NCBI GenBank assembly: GCA_030427635.1
Contig: JAUIBA010000029.1
Span: 1 to 52,512 of the forward strand
Origin: Bacteroidia bacterium
Lineage (GTDB): Bacteria > Bacteroidota > Bacteroidia > Chitinophagales > Chitinophagaceae
Reading direction: 5' to 3'
Length of the DNA: 52,512 nt
Shown: piece after piece, positions 18,642 to 29,610 of the stretch
Numbering within the stretch: the first letter of the stretch is position 1
How the letters are laid out: each line of letters starts with the position of its first letter
The notes under the pieces: model-generated
Seen by the model: only the letters and a program-made list of their open reading frames with translations
Databases searched by the model: none
What the model was told of the DNA's origin: nothing
Position numbers and translations under genes: made by a program

Positions 18642-19763
18642 TTAATTAGCCTTTCCCACCGGTACATTAAAGCCTATCAGCTTCTGAATGCTTCTCAGGT
18701 CTGCCATTTCATCCGCATCACAAAAAGATACTGCCGTGCCAGACAGTCCTGCCCTTCCTGTTCTTCCTATCCGGTGCACATATGTTTCCGGCACATTGGG
18801 TAGTTCATAGTTCACCACATGCTGCAGATCATCTATATCTATTCCTCTTGCTGCAATATCTGTAGCTACCAGCACCCTCACACGGCAGTCTCTGAAGTCT
18901 GCCAGGGCTTTTTGCCTTGCATTCTGCGACTTATTGCCATGTATTGCCGCTGCATATATTCCGGTTTTACTTAGTTGGTTCACAAGCTTGTCTGCACCAT
19001 GCTTCGTTCTTGTAAATACCAGTGAGCGTACTATGGTCTCATCTTCCAGTAGATGCACCAGCAGATCTGTTTTCTCGCGCTTATTTACAAAATGTACCAT
19101 TTGGCTTATCTTTTTGGCGGTAGATGATACAGGGGTTACAGTTACCGCTACAGGATTGTTCAGAATGGCATTCGCCAGCTTCTTTATAGCTACAGGCATT
19201 GTTGCAGAGAAGAATAGGGTTTGTCGTTTTACCGGCACTTTTGCTATTACTTTCTTTACATCATGTACAAAACCCATATCCAGCATTCTGTCTGCCTCAT
19301 CCAGTACCAGTACCTCCAGCTGTGCCAGGTTTACGTAGCCTTGTTGCATCAGATCCAGCAGTCGGCCGGGCGTTGCTATCAGTATATCTACACCTGAGTT
19401 CAGGCTCGTTACCTGCTTCCCCTGCGATACGCCACCAAATAGTACCGTCTGTCGCAGGCCTGTATATTTACCGTAATCTGCAAAGCTCTGCGATACCTGT
19501 ATTGCCAGTTCTCTGGTAGGTGTCAGTACCAGCGCACGTATTGCCCGCTTTCCTTTACGCATAGCTGCAGTACTCAGCCTCTGTATTATAGGAATGGCAA
19601 ATGCAGCTGTTTTTCCTGTCCCGGTTTGTGCGCAGCCCAGTATATCCTTTCCTGCCAGTATAGATGGTATTGATTGAGATTGAATTTCAGTTGGGTGGTT
19701 ATAGCCGTTTTCTGTCAGAGACCGCTGTATGGGTTCTGTCAGGTTTAATTCTTTAAATGTCAT
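18642..19763 (-). CDS. rhlE: DEAD-box RNA helicase, RhlE type
   Basis: 373 aa from ATG 19763 (MTFKELNL); the open frame runs 50 codons further but that part is not helicase-like. Motifs in order: Q motif (PTEIQSQSIP), I AQTGTGKT, Ia PTRELA, II DEAD (VLDEADRML), III SAT, V TDIAARGID, VI HRIGRTGRAG. It unwinds short RNA duplexes, with roles in ribosome or RNA turnover. The RhlE C-terminal basic tail is short here. 290 bp upstream (19764-20053) hold no gene and may be a long leader. Part of a cold-shock-like group with csp and the RRM gene. Confidence 0.93.
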   Translation of the reverse strand: MTFKELNLTEPIQRSLTENGYNHPTEIQSQSIPSILAGKDILGCAQTGTGKTAAFAIPIIQRLSTAAMRKGKRAIRALVLTPTRELAIQVSQSFADYGKYTGLRQTVLFGGVSQGKQVTSLNSGVDILIATPGRLLDLMQQGYVNLAQLEVLVLDEADRMLDMGFVHDVKKVIAKVPVKRQTLFFSATMPVAIKKLANAILNNPVAVTVTPVSSTAKKISQMVHFVNKREKTDLLVHLLEDETIVRSLVFTRTKHGADKLVNQLSKTGIYAAAIHGNKSQNARQKALADFRDCRVRVLVATDIAARGIDIDDLQHVVNYELPNVPETYVHRIGRTGRAGLSGTAVSFCDADEMADLRSIQKLIGFNVPVGKAN

Positions 19764-20053
19764 TTGTTCTGTTTTAATAATTTGATTTGTTTTTGCCGGC
19801 CATCTCTGTTTGGAGAGGTTCGTTATTATATGCTTGCCGGCAAATTCTGTATAGTACACAGCCATTTGTGTTGGTGTCAGTTGCACATTCATCATCGCCA
19901 CATCACGTGACATTGGTTTATGAATGGTTGCAATCAGGTAACTATTGGCTGAGTATCAGGATGGAAAAATGCTAATAAGCTTGTCCTGTGTCCGTATATT
20001 ACGGGGGACTGGCATTTAATTTTGCGTGAATTTATTATATTACGAAAGGGTAT

Positions 20054-20326
20054 TTAATGCTTGCGGATGCCACTGTGATGAGCTTCTTCAGGCCTTGCCT
20101 GATTCACGTTCAGCGATCTTGAATCCAAAATAGTATTATTAAGGTTTTTTATGGCTAGTTCAGCACTTGTGCTTACGGGCATATCCACAAAGCCAAAACC
20201 ACGTGAGCGACCGGAATAACTATCACTAATAATCTTTACTGATGCTACCACCCCAAATGGTGTAAACATTTTCTCCAGCTCTTCTTCACTAATATGGTTG
20301 GGCAAATTGCCAACGAATATTTTCAT
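20054..20326 (-). CDS. RRM-domain RNA-binding protein
   Basis: 90 aa single RNA recognition motif of the bacterial Rbp type: RNP2 KIFVGNL at residues 2-8 and RNP1 RGFGFVDM near residue 43. Binds single-stranded RNA; in cyanobacteria and Bacteroidota similar proteins respond to cold or affect global RNA fate. It lies upstream of rhlE and csp on the same strand, suggesting shared RNA-remodelling work rather than one transcript. Confidence 0.9.
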   Translation of the reverse strand: MKIFVGNLPNHISEEELEKMFTPFGVVASVKIISDSYSGRSRGFGFVDMPVSTSAELAIKNLNNTILDSRSLNVNQARPEEAHHSGIRKH

Positions 20327-20513
20327 GACATAATTTATTTGAGAGTAATAAAATGGCGGCTGAGAAAGCAGAGACTGAAAAGAAGAGAATTACTCCAAAC
20401 TACGTCAGAAAGGCAAAAGCAGAGGCCTGTAACAATGCAAAGATAACAACAATTATCTTATGAATTGTTAAAATTCAAAAAATAAATAATTTCAGTGCTA
20501 TTTATCCAGCTCA

Positions 20514-20969
20514 TTACAGGTCTTTCCTGAAGCATACACTGTTATTCACTCCTGCATATTGCCCAAAGTTGGGTATCTCCTTATAGCCACATTTACGATA
20601 CAAGGCTATGGCTTCTGGCTGTTTTAGCCCGGTTTCCAGTACAAAGGCTATATTACTCAGTTCTGCAGCCCATTGTTCCAGCTCCCGCAATACTATTGCT
20701 GCTATACCCTGCCCCCGCCTGTGAGGTGGCACATACATACGTTTCACTTCCACTATCCCGGGTTCATATGATTTCACAGCGCCACACCCTACAGCCTCAT
20801 TGCCATCATATGCTACTACTACATGCCTTATCATATCTATCTTGTTATACTGTGCATAGAATGCATGTTCATCACCATCCCGCACTGCAAGATCTTTGTC
20901 CAGTGCAGACACCAGCATTCTGAAATCAGTATCATCCGAGTCCGTTCTTTTTATTCGTATCATAGTCAC
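20514..20969 (-). CDS. GNAT-family N-acetyltransferase
   Basis: 151 aa (start at 20969 or two codons later, MIRIKR). GNAT fold, acetyl-CoA pyrophosphate loop motif A visible as VKRMYVPPHRRGQGIAAIVL, then LETGLKQPEAIALYRKCGY. Substrate unknown; likely a small amine or protein N-terminus. A second GNAT gene follows upstream, 77 bp away and on the same strand, but the two are only distantly alike. Confidence 0.85.
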   Translation of the reverse strand: MTMIRIKRTDSDDTDFRMLVSALDKDLAVRDGDEHAFYAQYNKIDMIRHVVVAYDGNEAVGCGAVKSYEPGIVEVKRMYVPPHRRGQGIAAIVLRELEQWAAELSNIAFVLETGLKQPEAIALYRKCGYKEIPNFGQYAGVNNSVCFRKDL

Positions 20970-21046
20970 TATAGTATATTATGGATAGCATATAGCACAC
21001 TACCCGGATTGCATTTACCATTTGTACATACAATCGAAAAAAAACA

Positions 21047-21595
21047 TCAACCGTTTATCGTATTCCATTCTTCGCGGGTTATCCGGTATATATGTACTGG
21101 CATTCCTTTATAGTCAGGTAGTGCACGCCACATATGCATCCCATTATGTACTGCTACCTTTATAGACCCTTGGTTTTCTATATGAATTATAGAATGCAGT
21201 ACATCTGCATATCCATTTATGAATGCATAGTCACGGCATTTCCTTGCCGACTCTGATGCATAGCCTTTTCCTTGATACTGTGGCAGTATGGAATACCCTA
21301 TTTCCATTATTATGTCAGTATTCACTTCCTGTACCAGTAGTCCACACTGGCCTATCATCTTTCCCGTCTGCTTATCGGTAAGTACATTCATGCCTCCGGT
21401 ATCATCTTTATACCGTGCCAGACATTTTTCAAACCATAAATCACATTTTTCCTGAGAGGTAGTGAGGTGACTCATCCCTAGAAACTTACTGGTTTCTATA
21501 TCATCAAAAAGTGGCAGCCATGCATCATAGTCGCTTAGCTCCAGCGGTCTGAAGAGTAATCGCTCGGTTTCTTCACCGGTTAGTATGTATTTCAT
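21047..21595 (-). CDS. GNAT-family N-acetyltransferase, RimJ/RimL-like
   Basis: 182 aa from ATG 21595 (MKYILTGEETERLLFRPL); the upstream frame to 21640 was not used. ETERLLFRPLELSDYD is the typical start of RimJ/RimL-type acetyltransferases (Acetyltransf_3), with the acetyl-CoA loop at LPQYQGKGYASESAR and IENQGSIKVAVHNGM as the late conserved helix. Substrate unknown. Divergent from the ArsR operon. Confidence 0.85.
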   Translation of the reverse strand: MKYILTGEETERLLFRPLELSDYDAWLPLFDDIETSKFLGMSHLTTSQEKCDLWFEKCLARYKDDTGGMNVLTDKQTGKMIGQCGLLVQEVNTDIIMEIGYSILPQYQGKGYASESARKCRDYAFINGYADVLHSIIHIENQGSIKVAVHNGMHMWRALPDYKGMPVHIYRITREEWNTING

Positions 21596-21728
21596 AGATA
21601 TGCTACAGGTATTTATAATGCCATACAGGGCATTCCCCATATCGGCCTATACCATATCAAAGATAAAGGACAACTGTTGTAGCGACCTTACCTTTTTGTT
21701 TGGTTCAGTGTTTCTTCCCAAATTTTAT

Positions 21729-21759
21729 TTGCGTAGCCAGATAACTACACATATATTTG
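21729..21759 (+). promoter_or_regulatory. Promoter of the ArsR operon
   Basis: TTG at 21729-21731, 20-bp spacer, TATATTTG at 21752-21759: a full match to the Bacteroidota consensus. The start codon is 19 bp downstream, so the leader is very short. Confidence 0.65.
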
Positions 21760-21774
21760 TAGTCAAATAGCTAC
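21733..21774 (+). promoter_or_regulatory. Tandem operator of the ArsR-family repressor
   Basis: Two 16-bp sites, GTAGCCAGATAACTAC (21733-21748) and GTAGTCAAATAGCTAC (21759-21774), differ at three positions and each begins GTAG and ends CTAC. Site 1 fills the promoter spacer; site 2 covers the start of transcription and ends 3 bp before the ATG. The position fits autorepression. Confidence 0.6.
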
Positions 21775-21777
21775 ACA

Positions 21778-22098
21778 ATGAATCTGAGAAGGGACGTATT
21801 TCAGGCAATAGCAGACCCTACCCGGCGCGCCATACTGATGCTGGTAGCATCACAGGCCATGACAGCAGGGGCCATAGCTGCCAACTTCAATACGGCAAGA
21901 CCTACCGTATCGCGCCACCTGCACATACTTACAGAATGTGAGTTGCTGCAGCAGGAGCAGACAGGCAGGGAAATATACTACCACCTCAACCCTGCTAAAA
22001 TGAAAGAAATAGCCGACTTCATAGAGCCATTCCGCAGAATGTGGGACGACCGCTTCAGCAAACTGGAATCAATAATGCAACAATACAAAGACAAATAA
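21778..22098 (+). CDS. ArsR/SmtB-family transcriptional repressor
   Basis: 106 aa winged helix-turn-helix regulator ([20 protein letters not shown], recognition helix [14 protein letters not shown], wing [11 protein letters not shown]). It lacks the Cys metal-binding set of arsenic or zinc sensors and belongs to the subgroup linked with SRPBCC/AHSA1 genes, which respond to unknown signals. First gene of a five-gene operon; the next start is 1 bp after its stop. A tandem palindromic operator lies over its promoter. Confidence 0.9.
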   Translation: MNLRRDVFQAIADPTRRAILMLVASQAMTAGAIAANFNTARPTVSRHLHILTECELLQQEQTGREIYYHLNPAKMKEIADFIEPFRRMWDDRFSKLESIMQQYKDK

Positions 22099-22099
22099 C

Positions 22100-22570
22100 A
22101 TGGAAATAAAAACAAAGATTCATGCCGCAGATGGCGCACAGGAACTCACCATCACCCGTGATTTTGAGCTACCAGTACACCTCCTGTTCAGAGCCTATAC
22201 CGAGGCCTCACTTGTAGAGCAGTGGATGGGTACAAAAGTGCTGAAGCTGGATAGTGAGCCACATGGTAGCTACCGGTTTGAGACCACCGACCCCAAAGGG
22301 AACAAACATGGCTTTCACGGCACTATACACGCATTTGTGCAGGATAGCAGTATCATCCGCACCTTCGAAATGGAGAATGCTCCCTTTGGCCCTCAACTGG
22401 AGTTTCTGGACTTTGAACCGCTTACCGGTGATACTTGCAGGCTCACAATGCATGTGGTTTACCGCACTGCCGCCATACGCGACCAGATACTGAAGCTGCC
22501 ATTTGCACAGGGTATCAACATGGCACATAACCGTATTCAGGAACTATTAGACACAAAAAGTAACCCATGA
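22100..22570 (+). CDS. SRPBCC (AHSA1-like) domain protein
   Basis: 156 aa START/Bet-v1-like single domain (ELTITRDFELPVHLLFRAYTEASLVEQWMG). These proteins have a hydrophobic cavity for an unknown ligand and are very commonly coupled with ArsR regulators. It starts 1 bp after arsR and overlaps the next gene by 4 bp (ATGA), so the three are translated as a unit. Confidence 0.88.
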   Translation: MEIKTKIHAADGAQELTITRDFELPVHLLFRAYTEASLVEQWMGTKVLKLDSEPHGSYRFETTDPKGNKHGFHGTIHAFVQDSSIIRTFEMENAPFGPQLEFLDFEPLTGDTCRLTMHVVYRTAAIRDQILKLPFAQGINMAHNRIQELLDTKSNP

Positions 22571-22950
22571 AAAAGAGCAGAAAAATAGCTTACTGGATAT
22601 TCACGGTCTGGATGTGTCTGGGCATGACCTCCAGTGCCATAGTACAGCTTGTAGGCATTAAAGACGAGGTAACCATGTTCACCCATCTGGGCTTCCCGTT
22701 GTACATGATGAAACTGATAGGCATATGGAAGCTGGCAGGTGTGGTCGCAATACTGGCGCCACGCTTTCCGGTATTGAAGGAGTGGGCATATGCAGGCTTT
22801 GTATTTGTAATGTCCGGCGCTGTCGCCGCTCACCTCATCATGCACGACCCCTTTGGCGAAACATTTCCATCCATCTTTTTGCTCACACTCACCCTACTGT
22901 CATGGCATCTGAGACCCACAAGCCGTAAGATGGTTATGGTAACACAATAA
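22567..22950 (+). CDS. DoxX-like membrane protein
   Basis: 127 aa with four predicted membrane helices, DoxX-like family: KIAYWIFTVWMCLGM, HLGFPLYMMKLIGIWKLAGVVAIL, and following helices. Related to thiosulfate:quinone oxidoreductase small subunit and MauE-type proteins, but members in ArsR-SRPBCC operons have no proven role. Overlaps the SRPBCC gene by 4 bp; the next start is 32 bp downstream. Confidence 0.85.
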   Translation: MKKSRKIAYWIFTVWMCLGMTSSAIVQLVGIKDEVTMFTHLGFPLYMMKLIGIWKLAGVVAILAPRFPVLKEWAYAGFVFVMSGAVAAHLIMHDPFGETFPSIFLLTLTLLSWHLRPTSRKMVMVTQ

Positions 22951-22982
22951 CCATTCATAACTTTATAGAAAAGTAAAAGACT

Positions 22983-23570
22983 GTGAACGGAACAAATCCT
23001 GATGTTGACTTCTTCTTTGACAAAGAGGGACAGTGGCAGAAAGCATATGCGCTGCTGCGTAGCATAGTACTCAGCAGCGGCCTCACCGAAAAACTGAAAT
23101 GGGGAGTGCCCTGCTATACACGGGACAATGCCAATATATGCCTCATTCACGGCTTCAAAGAATACTGTGCTGTACTATTCCCCAAAGGAGCACTGCTGCA
23201 GAACATAGATGGGAAAATGATACAGCAGACAGAAAATGTACAGGCAGCCCGGCAGATGCGATTTACCAGCCATCAGCAGGTAAAGGCGGAAAAGGACATA
23301 CTGAAAGCGTTTATCATGGCTGCCATAGAAGTAGAAAAGGCAGGGCTGAAAGTACCCATGAAAAAGACCCGTGAGTTCTCAATGCCCGCTGAGTTTAAAA
23401 CGCAACTGGATGCACAACCTTTATTAAAAAAGGCATTTGAAGCCCTTACCCCCGGACGCCAGCGTGCATATCTGCTGCACTTCTCCTCCGCTAAGCAGTC
23501 TGCCACACGTACAGCAAGAGTGGCAAAATACATACCTCAGATACTGGAAGGCCGTGGTATAGACGATTAA
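22983..23570 (+). CDS. YdeI/DUF1801 family protein
   Basis: 195 aa from a GTG start. The N-terminal part (LRSIVLSSGLTEKLKWGVPCYT...GFKEYCAVLFPKGALL) is a DUF1801 domain and the C-terminal part (LLKKAFEALTPGRQRAYLLHFSSAKQSATRTARVAKYIPQIL) is the YdeI/OmpD-associated motif. Fold related to the frataxin-like YdhG group; function unknown. Fourth gene of the ArsR operon, 18 bp before the DUF4256 gene. Confidence 0.85.
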   Translation: MNGTNPDVDFFFDKEGQWQKAYALLRSIVLSSGLTEKLKWGVPCYTRDNANICLIHGFKEYCAVLFPKGALLQNIDGKMIQQTENVQAARQMRFTSHQQVKAEKDILKAFIMAAIEVEKAGLKVPMKKTREFSMPAEFKTQLDAQPLLKKAFEALTPGRQRAYLLHFSSAKQSATRTARVAKYIPQILEGRGIDD

Positions 23571-23588
23571 CAACAAAAAACAACCAAC

Positions 23589-24146
23589 ATGAAGAAACAA
23601 CTACCGGATACACAAAAGAAAGAACTACTGGACATCCTTAAAGCACGTTTTGAGAAAAACATGCCGCGCCATAAATCCATCACATGGAACAATGTAGCAG
23701 CCAAACTACAGGCTGAAGATAGTGCTATGTGGTCGCTGAATGAGATGGAGATAACAGGTGGCGAACCGGATGTTATAGCCTACGACAAAAAAGCAGACCA
23801 ATACATTTTCTGCGACTGTAGTCCCGAAAGCCCTAAAGGTCGCCGTAGCTGCTGTTACGACCACGAAGCACTGGAAGCCCGTAAAGAACATAAGCCTGCC
23901 AACAGCGCTATAAATATGGCAGCAGAAATGGGTATAGAAATACTTACAGAAGAGCAGTACCGCCAGCTGCAGCTACTGGACACCTTCGACTTGAAAACAT
24001 CCAGCTGGGTGCACACTCCCACTGCCATCAGAGCGCTGGGCGGTGCCGTTTTCTGCGACCGCAGATACAATACCGTTTTTCTATACCACAATGGTGCAGA
24101 GTCCTACTATGCAGCCAGAGGATTCCGGGGCATGCTGGCTGTGTAA
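23589..24146 (+). CDS. DUF4256 domain protein
   Basis: 185 aa cytoplasmic protein with the DUF4256 hallmarks: LLDILKARFEKNMPRH, the MWSLNEMEITGGEPDVI segment, FCDCSPESPKGRRSCCYDHEAL and a C-terminal FCDRRYNTVFLYHNGAESYY. Function is unknown; members often occur near DUF1801 and SRPBCC genes, as here. The clustered Cys residues (Cys-x-Cys, Cys-Cys) could bind metal, which is inference. Last gene of the operon; convergent with the next gene. Confidence 0.87.
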   Translation: MKKQLPDTQKKELLDILKARFEKNMPRHKSITWNNVAAKLQAEDSAMWSLNEMEITGGEPDVIAYDKKADQYIFCDCSPESPKGRRSCCYDHEALEARKEHKPANSAINMAAEMGIEILTEEQYRQLQLLDTFDLKTSSWVHTPTAIRALGGAVFCDRRYNTVFLYHNGAESYYAARGFRGMLAV

Positions 24147-24166
24147 TAGCAGCCATAACATTTTCC

Positions 24167-24967
24167 CTACTCTTCCCTTTTGTACATATACTTTGCAGCC
24201 TGCTGTATCAGGTACATATTGTCAAATGCCCTCTTGCCGGTAAACCCTGCAGGCATAGCATCGCCCAGGTAGCGTGCCACTGCTGGCTGGTAACAGGTAT
24301 ATATGTACCCCCTGTACACTACAGGCAGCGGCAGCATCCATGGCTTTGGCTCTTGTGAGAATGACTTGTTTATATGCACTGTATCATCACTGGCATTAAT
24401 GATGTCTATCTGTAGCCAGCCGGCACCGGTATTCCATATCACATCAGGCTCACGCAGCATTGCTTTTATCCCTTCGGGGCCCAGCGTGTCCACCAGCGTT
24501 AGTGCCGTATGGCTTTGTGTGCGGGTAAGCCAGCCTGCACCCTTATATGCCGGCTCTTCATCTTCGCCGTACTGCCTGTCCAGTTCATCTATATAGCGCA
24601 CCCGGTCATATTCGGTTATGGCAAAATCACTTATGCCGGGCATTGAATCCGGATGTGCATATAATACAGTCAGTAACCGCCTGAGTTCCTCACCATTAAT
24701 TGTTTTATCAAATGGAATGTGCGCTGTCTCCGCCTCACTTACCACCGTCATACTCACAGCGGTAAGCATACTGTCGCCAGTGGCTATATAGTCTACGGCT
24801 CTGGCATTACCGCCGGCACTACCCATAGTCCCACTCACTATACGCAGCATCCTTACCGGCTTTTCCAGAAATGCCCGCATAGGTGTAGCGGCATTGCCCG
24901 TATCCTGCTGCGCATAAACATCTGTAGTGCAGAGCAGTAGCGCAATGGGCATTATGTATCGTAACAT
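24167..24967 (-). CDS. Secreted protein of unknown function
   Basis: 266 aa with an N-terminal signal peptide (about 1-19, cut after VYA). The remainder is a single soluble domain, Gly/Asp-rich in the middle, with no motif I recognise. Probably periplasmic. It is a single gene, convergent with the DUF4256 operon (20 bp gap) and divergent from katG. Confidence 0.6.
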   Translation of the reverse strand: MLRYIMPIALLLCTTDVYAQQDTGNAATPMRAFLEKPVRMLRIVSGTMGSAGGNARAVDYIATGDSMLTAVSMTVVSEAETAHIPFDKTINGEELRRLLTVLYAHPDSMPGISDFAITEYDRVRYIDELDRQYGEDEEPAYKGAGWLTRTQSHTALTLVDTLGPEGIKAMLREPDVIWNTGAGWLQIDIINASDDTVHINKSFSQEPKPWMLPLPVVYRGYIYTCYQPAVARYLGDAMPAGFTGKRAFDNMYLIQQAAKYMYKREE

Positions 24968-25023
24968 ATATTACAAGGTAGTGAAAATACCATTTGCAGC
25001 TGCACAGCATTGCTGCTCATTGA

Positions 25024-27360
<2,337 letters not shown>

Positions 27361-27389
27361 TAGAAAGTAAATAGTAGATGGTATATAGT

Positions 27390-27425
27390 AGCCCCACATG
27401 GTTTTGACCCTGTGGGGCTTTTTGT
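27390..27425 (+). terminator. katG terminator
   Basis: Perfect 9-bp stem agccccaca / tgtggggct followed by TTTTTG. Confidence 0.85.
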
Positions 27426-27582
27426 TTTGTATTATGCCCGCCCCTCTGGTAATACACAATGAACTATAAACCCGTTACGAAGGCATACACATTTTGCGGC
27501 AAGATTAAATTGTAATTTGCACGAATGACTGGTACGCAAACCATGAGGTATACAATCCGTTGAGACACTAAATCGGTTAAAT

Positions 27583-28737
27583 TTGTTAAAACATAGTATA
27601 ATATGCTGTCTTTTGCTATTGTCCTGCGTTTCCGGCAAGGCCGAATACAGCTATATGCTGCTGCCTGAGTTAGTCTGGAAAGCAGACTATGTTGCTATAG
27701 GTACCATTGTAGCTATTAACAACAGTTATTTCTTCTTAAAGGTGGATAGCTATGTCATGGACAGTCTGGCATCTGACACACTGAAAATTCAAAAATTTGA
27801 AAACTGGACGTGTGGACGACGCTATGATAAATATGCTGTAGGACAAAAAGAACTGGTTTTCTTTAGAAAAAGCAACTATGTGTTGCCGGACTATGAACTA
27901 TTGGGGTATGGGTATGGTGGTGAATCTGAACTGCCAATACTCAATGACTCGGTCTACTATCACTTTGGGTACGACGGACTACAGCCATATCAATTGGATC
28001 AATTTATTACGATGCTGAGGGACTTCAGTAAAATGCGGTATAAAGCCAGAGCGGCATCAGATAGTGTTTCACAGCGGGCTCAGCAGAGATTTGCTACAAA
28101 GTCTACATTACATAAACAGTTGATAGAGTATAAGAACGCCAGATACAGTTTGGGGTACGATATTCCTGACGAAAGTGTTGTCATCAATAAAAAGAAAAAC
28201 TACATCTATAAGGACTATGAAAACAAGGTTATTATTGCCAATCTGGATAACAGCAAGATATCTTTGTTTGTTGAAGATGCCGAAGTATGGAAGCAAGACG
28301 AGTATTTCATTGTTAAGCCTGAGAATGGCAGAAGCAAAAGACGGCTTACCGTATATGCACTGAATGACAGTAACAAGAAAAAACTATTATTTAGTCAGAT
28401 GCTCAATGTCTATAACTTACCACAACCTCGTCTCTACTTTAGCATTTATGACTGCGATGTTATTCACTATGGCCACTTTGACAATGCAATACCGAGGGTA
28501 GCCAATTTTACAGATGCCTGGCATGAAGACAGGCTATTGAAATACGAACTGCTTAACTACACATATCAGATAAACGCTGGCGGTGTTATAAAACGTTATA
28601 AGGTCAAATCTGCATATGGCAACAAGGACCTGCGCGACCAAATCAAAAATCTCCTTCCTGGTAATACGGTAACTATTTGTGATGCTTTAGTATTGTATCC
28701 CAACAACACGGTAAAGCAACTAAAAGAAAAACAGTAA
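27583..28737 (+). CDS. Exported protein of unknown function
   Basis: 384 aa if translated from TTG at 27583, giving a signal peptide or lipoprotein leader (IICCLLLLSC). No in-frame ATG lies close upstream of the hydrophobic stretch, so a TTG start is needed to keep it. The TTG sits inside TAAATTTG, a -7-like element, so the start is uncertain. The mature part is rich in Tyr and Lys with no known domain; the first 110 residues (VWKADYVAIGTIVAINNSYFFLKV...) look like a small beta domain seen in other Bacteroidota exported proteins. Isolated gene. Confidence 0.6.
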   Translation: MLKHSIICCLLLLSCVSGKAEYSYMLLPELVWKADYVAIGTIVAINNSYFFLKVDSYVMDSLASDTLKIQKFENWTCGRRYDKYAVGQKELVFFRKSNYVLPDYELLGYGYGGESELPILNDSVYYHFGYDGLQPYQLDQFITMLRDFSKMRYKARAASDSVSQRAQQRFATKSTLHKQLIEYKNARYSLGYDIPDESVVINKKKNYIYKDYENKVIIANLDNSKISLFVEDAEVWKQDEYFIVKPENGRSKRRLTVYALNDSNKKKLLFSQMLNVYNLPQPRLYFSIYDCDVIHYGHFDNAIPRVANFTDAWHEDRLLKYELLNYTYQINAGGVIKRYKVKSAYGNKDLRDQIKNLLPGNTVTICDALVLYPNNTVKQLKEKQ

Positions 28738-28875
28738 GCGTAAAATAGCAATGATGTTGTTTCACCCATCAACTAAGAAGGGTTGGCTTCCTGGCTTGGA
28801 ATCCCAGCGACAATTTCCGCAAAGTGAAATATACTCCCTGTTTTCAATAGCTTGCATAGCTTAAAAACACCCGAA

Positions 28876-29529
28876 ATGACCATAAAAAACAAAGCTGACT
28901 GGAAGCGGCTACAGCTGGCCGCAGAAAATGGCAATAGCGAAGCGCAACTGGAAATTGCGCACTACTATGAGACGGGCATTAGCATAAGGGGTAAAGTACT
29001 TGTGCATGAAGACTTAAAACTTGCCTGTGAGTGGATAAAAAAAGCTTACGAAAACGGCAATGCCGGTGCCGGAGAGCTGTACGCCTACTATCTGAGCAAT
29101 GGAATACACTGTGCAAAAAACACAGCACTGGCAATGAAGCTGCATAAAGATGCTGCAAAAAAAGGCTCTGCCAGTGCTGCATATAATCTTGGAATAGAAT
29201 TCAGAGACCAGCACAACTATGCAAAAGCATTCAGCTATTACAAAAGGGCAGATACAGAAATAGCTGTAGGCTTCTGTCACTACTACGGAATAGGCACACC
29301 ACAGAACAAGCTGAAAGCATTCCGCTTTTTCAAACGCTTACTGAAGAAAGAAGTTATACTGAGTGATTATGAGGCCAATGAAGTGAACTACATGATGGGG
29401 ATAATGTATCTGGAAGGAGAAGTTGTAAAACGTTCGCTTCCTAAAGCGAGACATTATCTGATGCTGGCAAATGAAGATGGCAACCATCCTTCTGCCCAGC
29501 ACATTCTGTGGGTTATTGGTATAGAATAA
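28876..29529 (+). CDS. Sel1-repeat (TPR-like) protein
   Basis: 217 aa from ATG 28876 (the frame opens at a TTG eight codons earlier). About five Sel1-like repeats, e.g. GNSEAQLEIAHYYETG, GNAGAGELYAYYLSNGI, GSASAAYNLGIEFRD, NYMMGIMYLEGEVVKRSLPKA. Such solenoids mediate protein contacts. No signal peptide, so probably cytoplasmic. Partner unknown; neighbours give no hint. Confidence 0.8.
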   Translation: MTIKNKADWKRLQLAAENGNSEAQLEIAHYYETGISIRGKVLVHEDLKLACEWIKKAYENGNAGAGELYAYYLSNGIHCAKNTALAMKLHKDAAKKGSASAAYNLGIEFRDQHNYAKAFSYYKRADTEIAVGFCHYYGIGTPQNKLKAFRFFKRLLKKEVILSDYEANEVNYMMGIMYLEGEVVKRSLPKARHYLMLANEDGNHPSAQHILWVIGIE

Positions 29530-29610
29530 AGTAACAACTCATATAACTTACCCTCCCTGCATTCACCAGCTCCCGTAATGTGTCTACGGCATTGTCACTT
29601 GTTATAATGA

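Noticed and set aside
20353..20463. 36-codon ORF starting MAAEKAETEKKRITPNYVRK
   Set aside because: Looks protein-like and basic but lies antisense in the leader of the RRM gene, with no promoter or family support.
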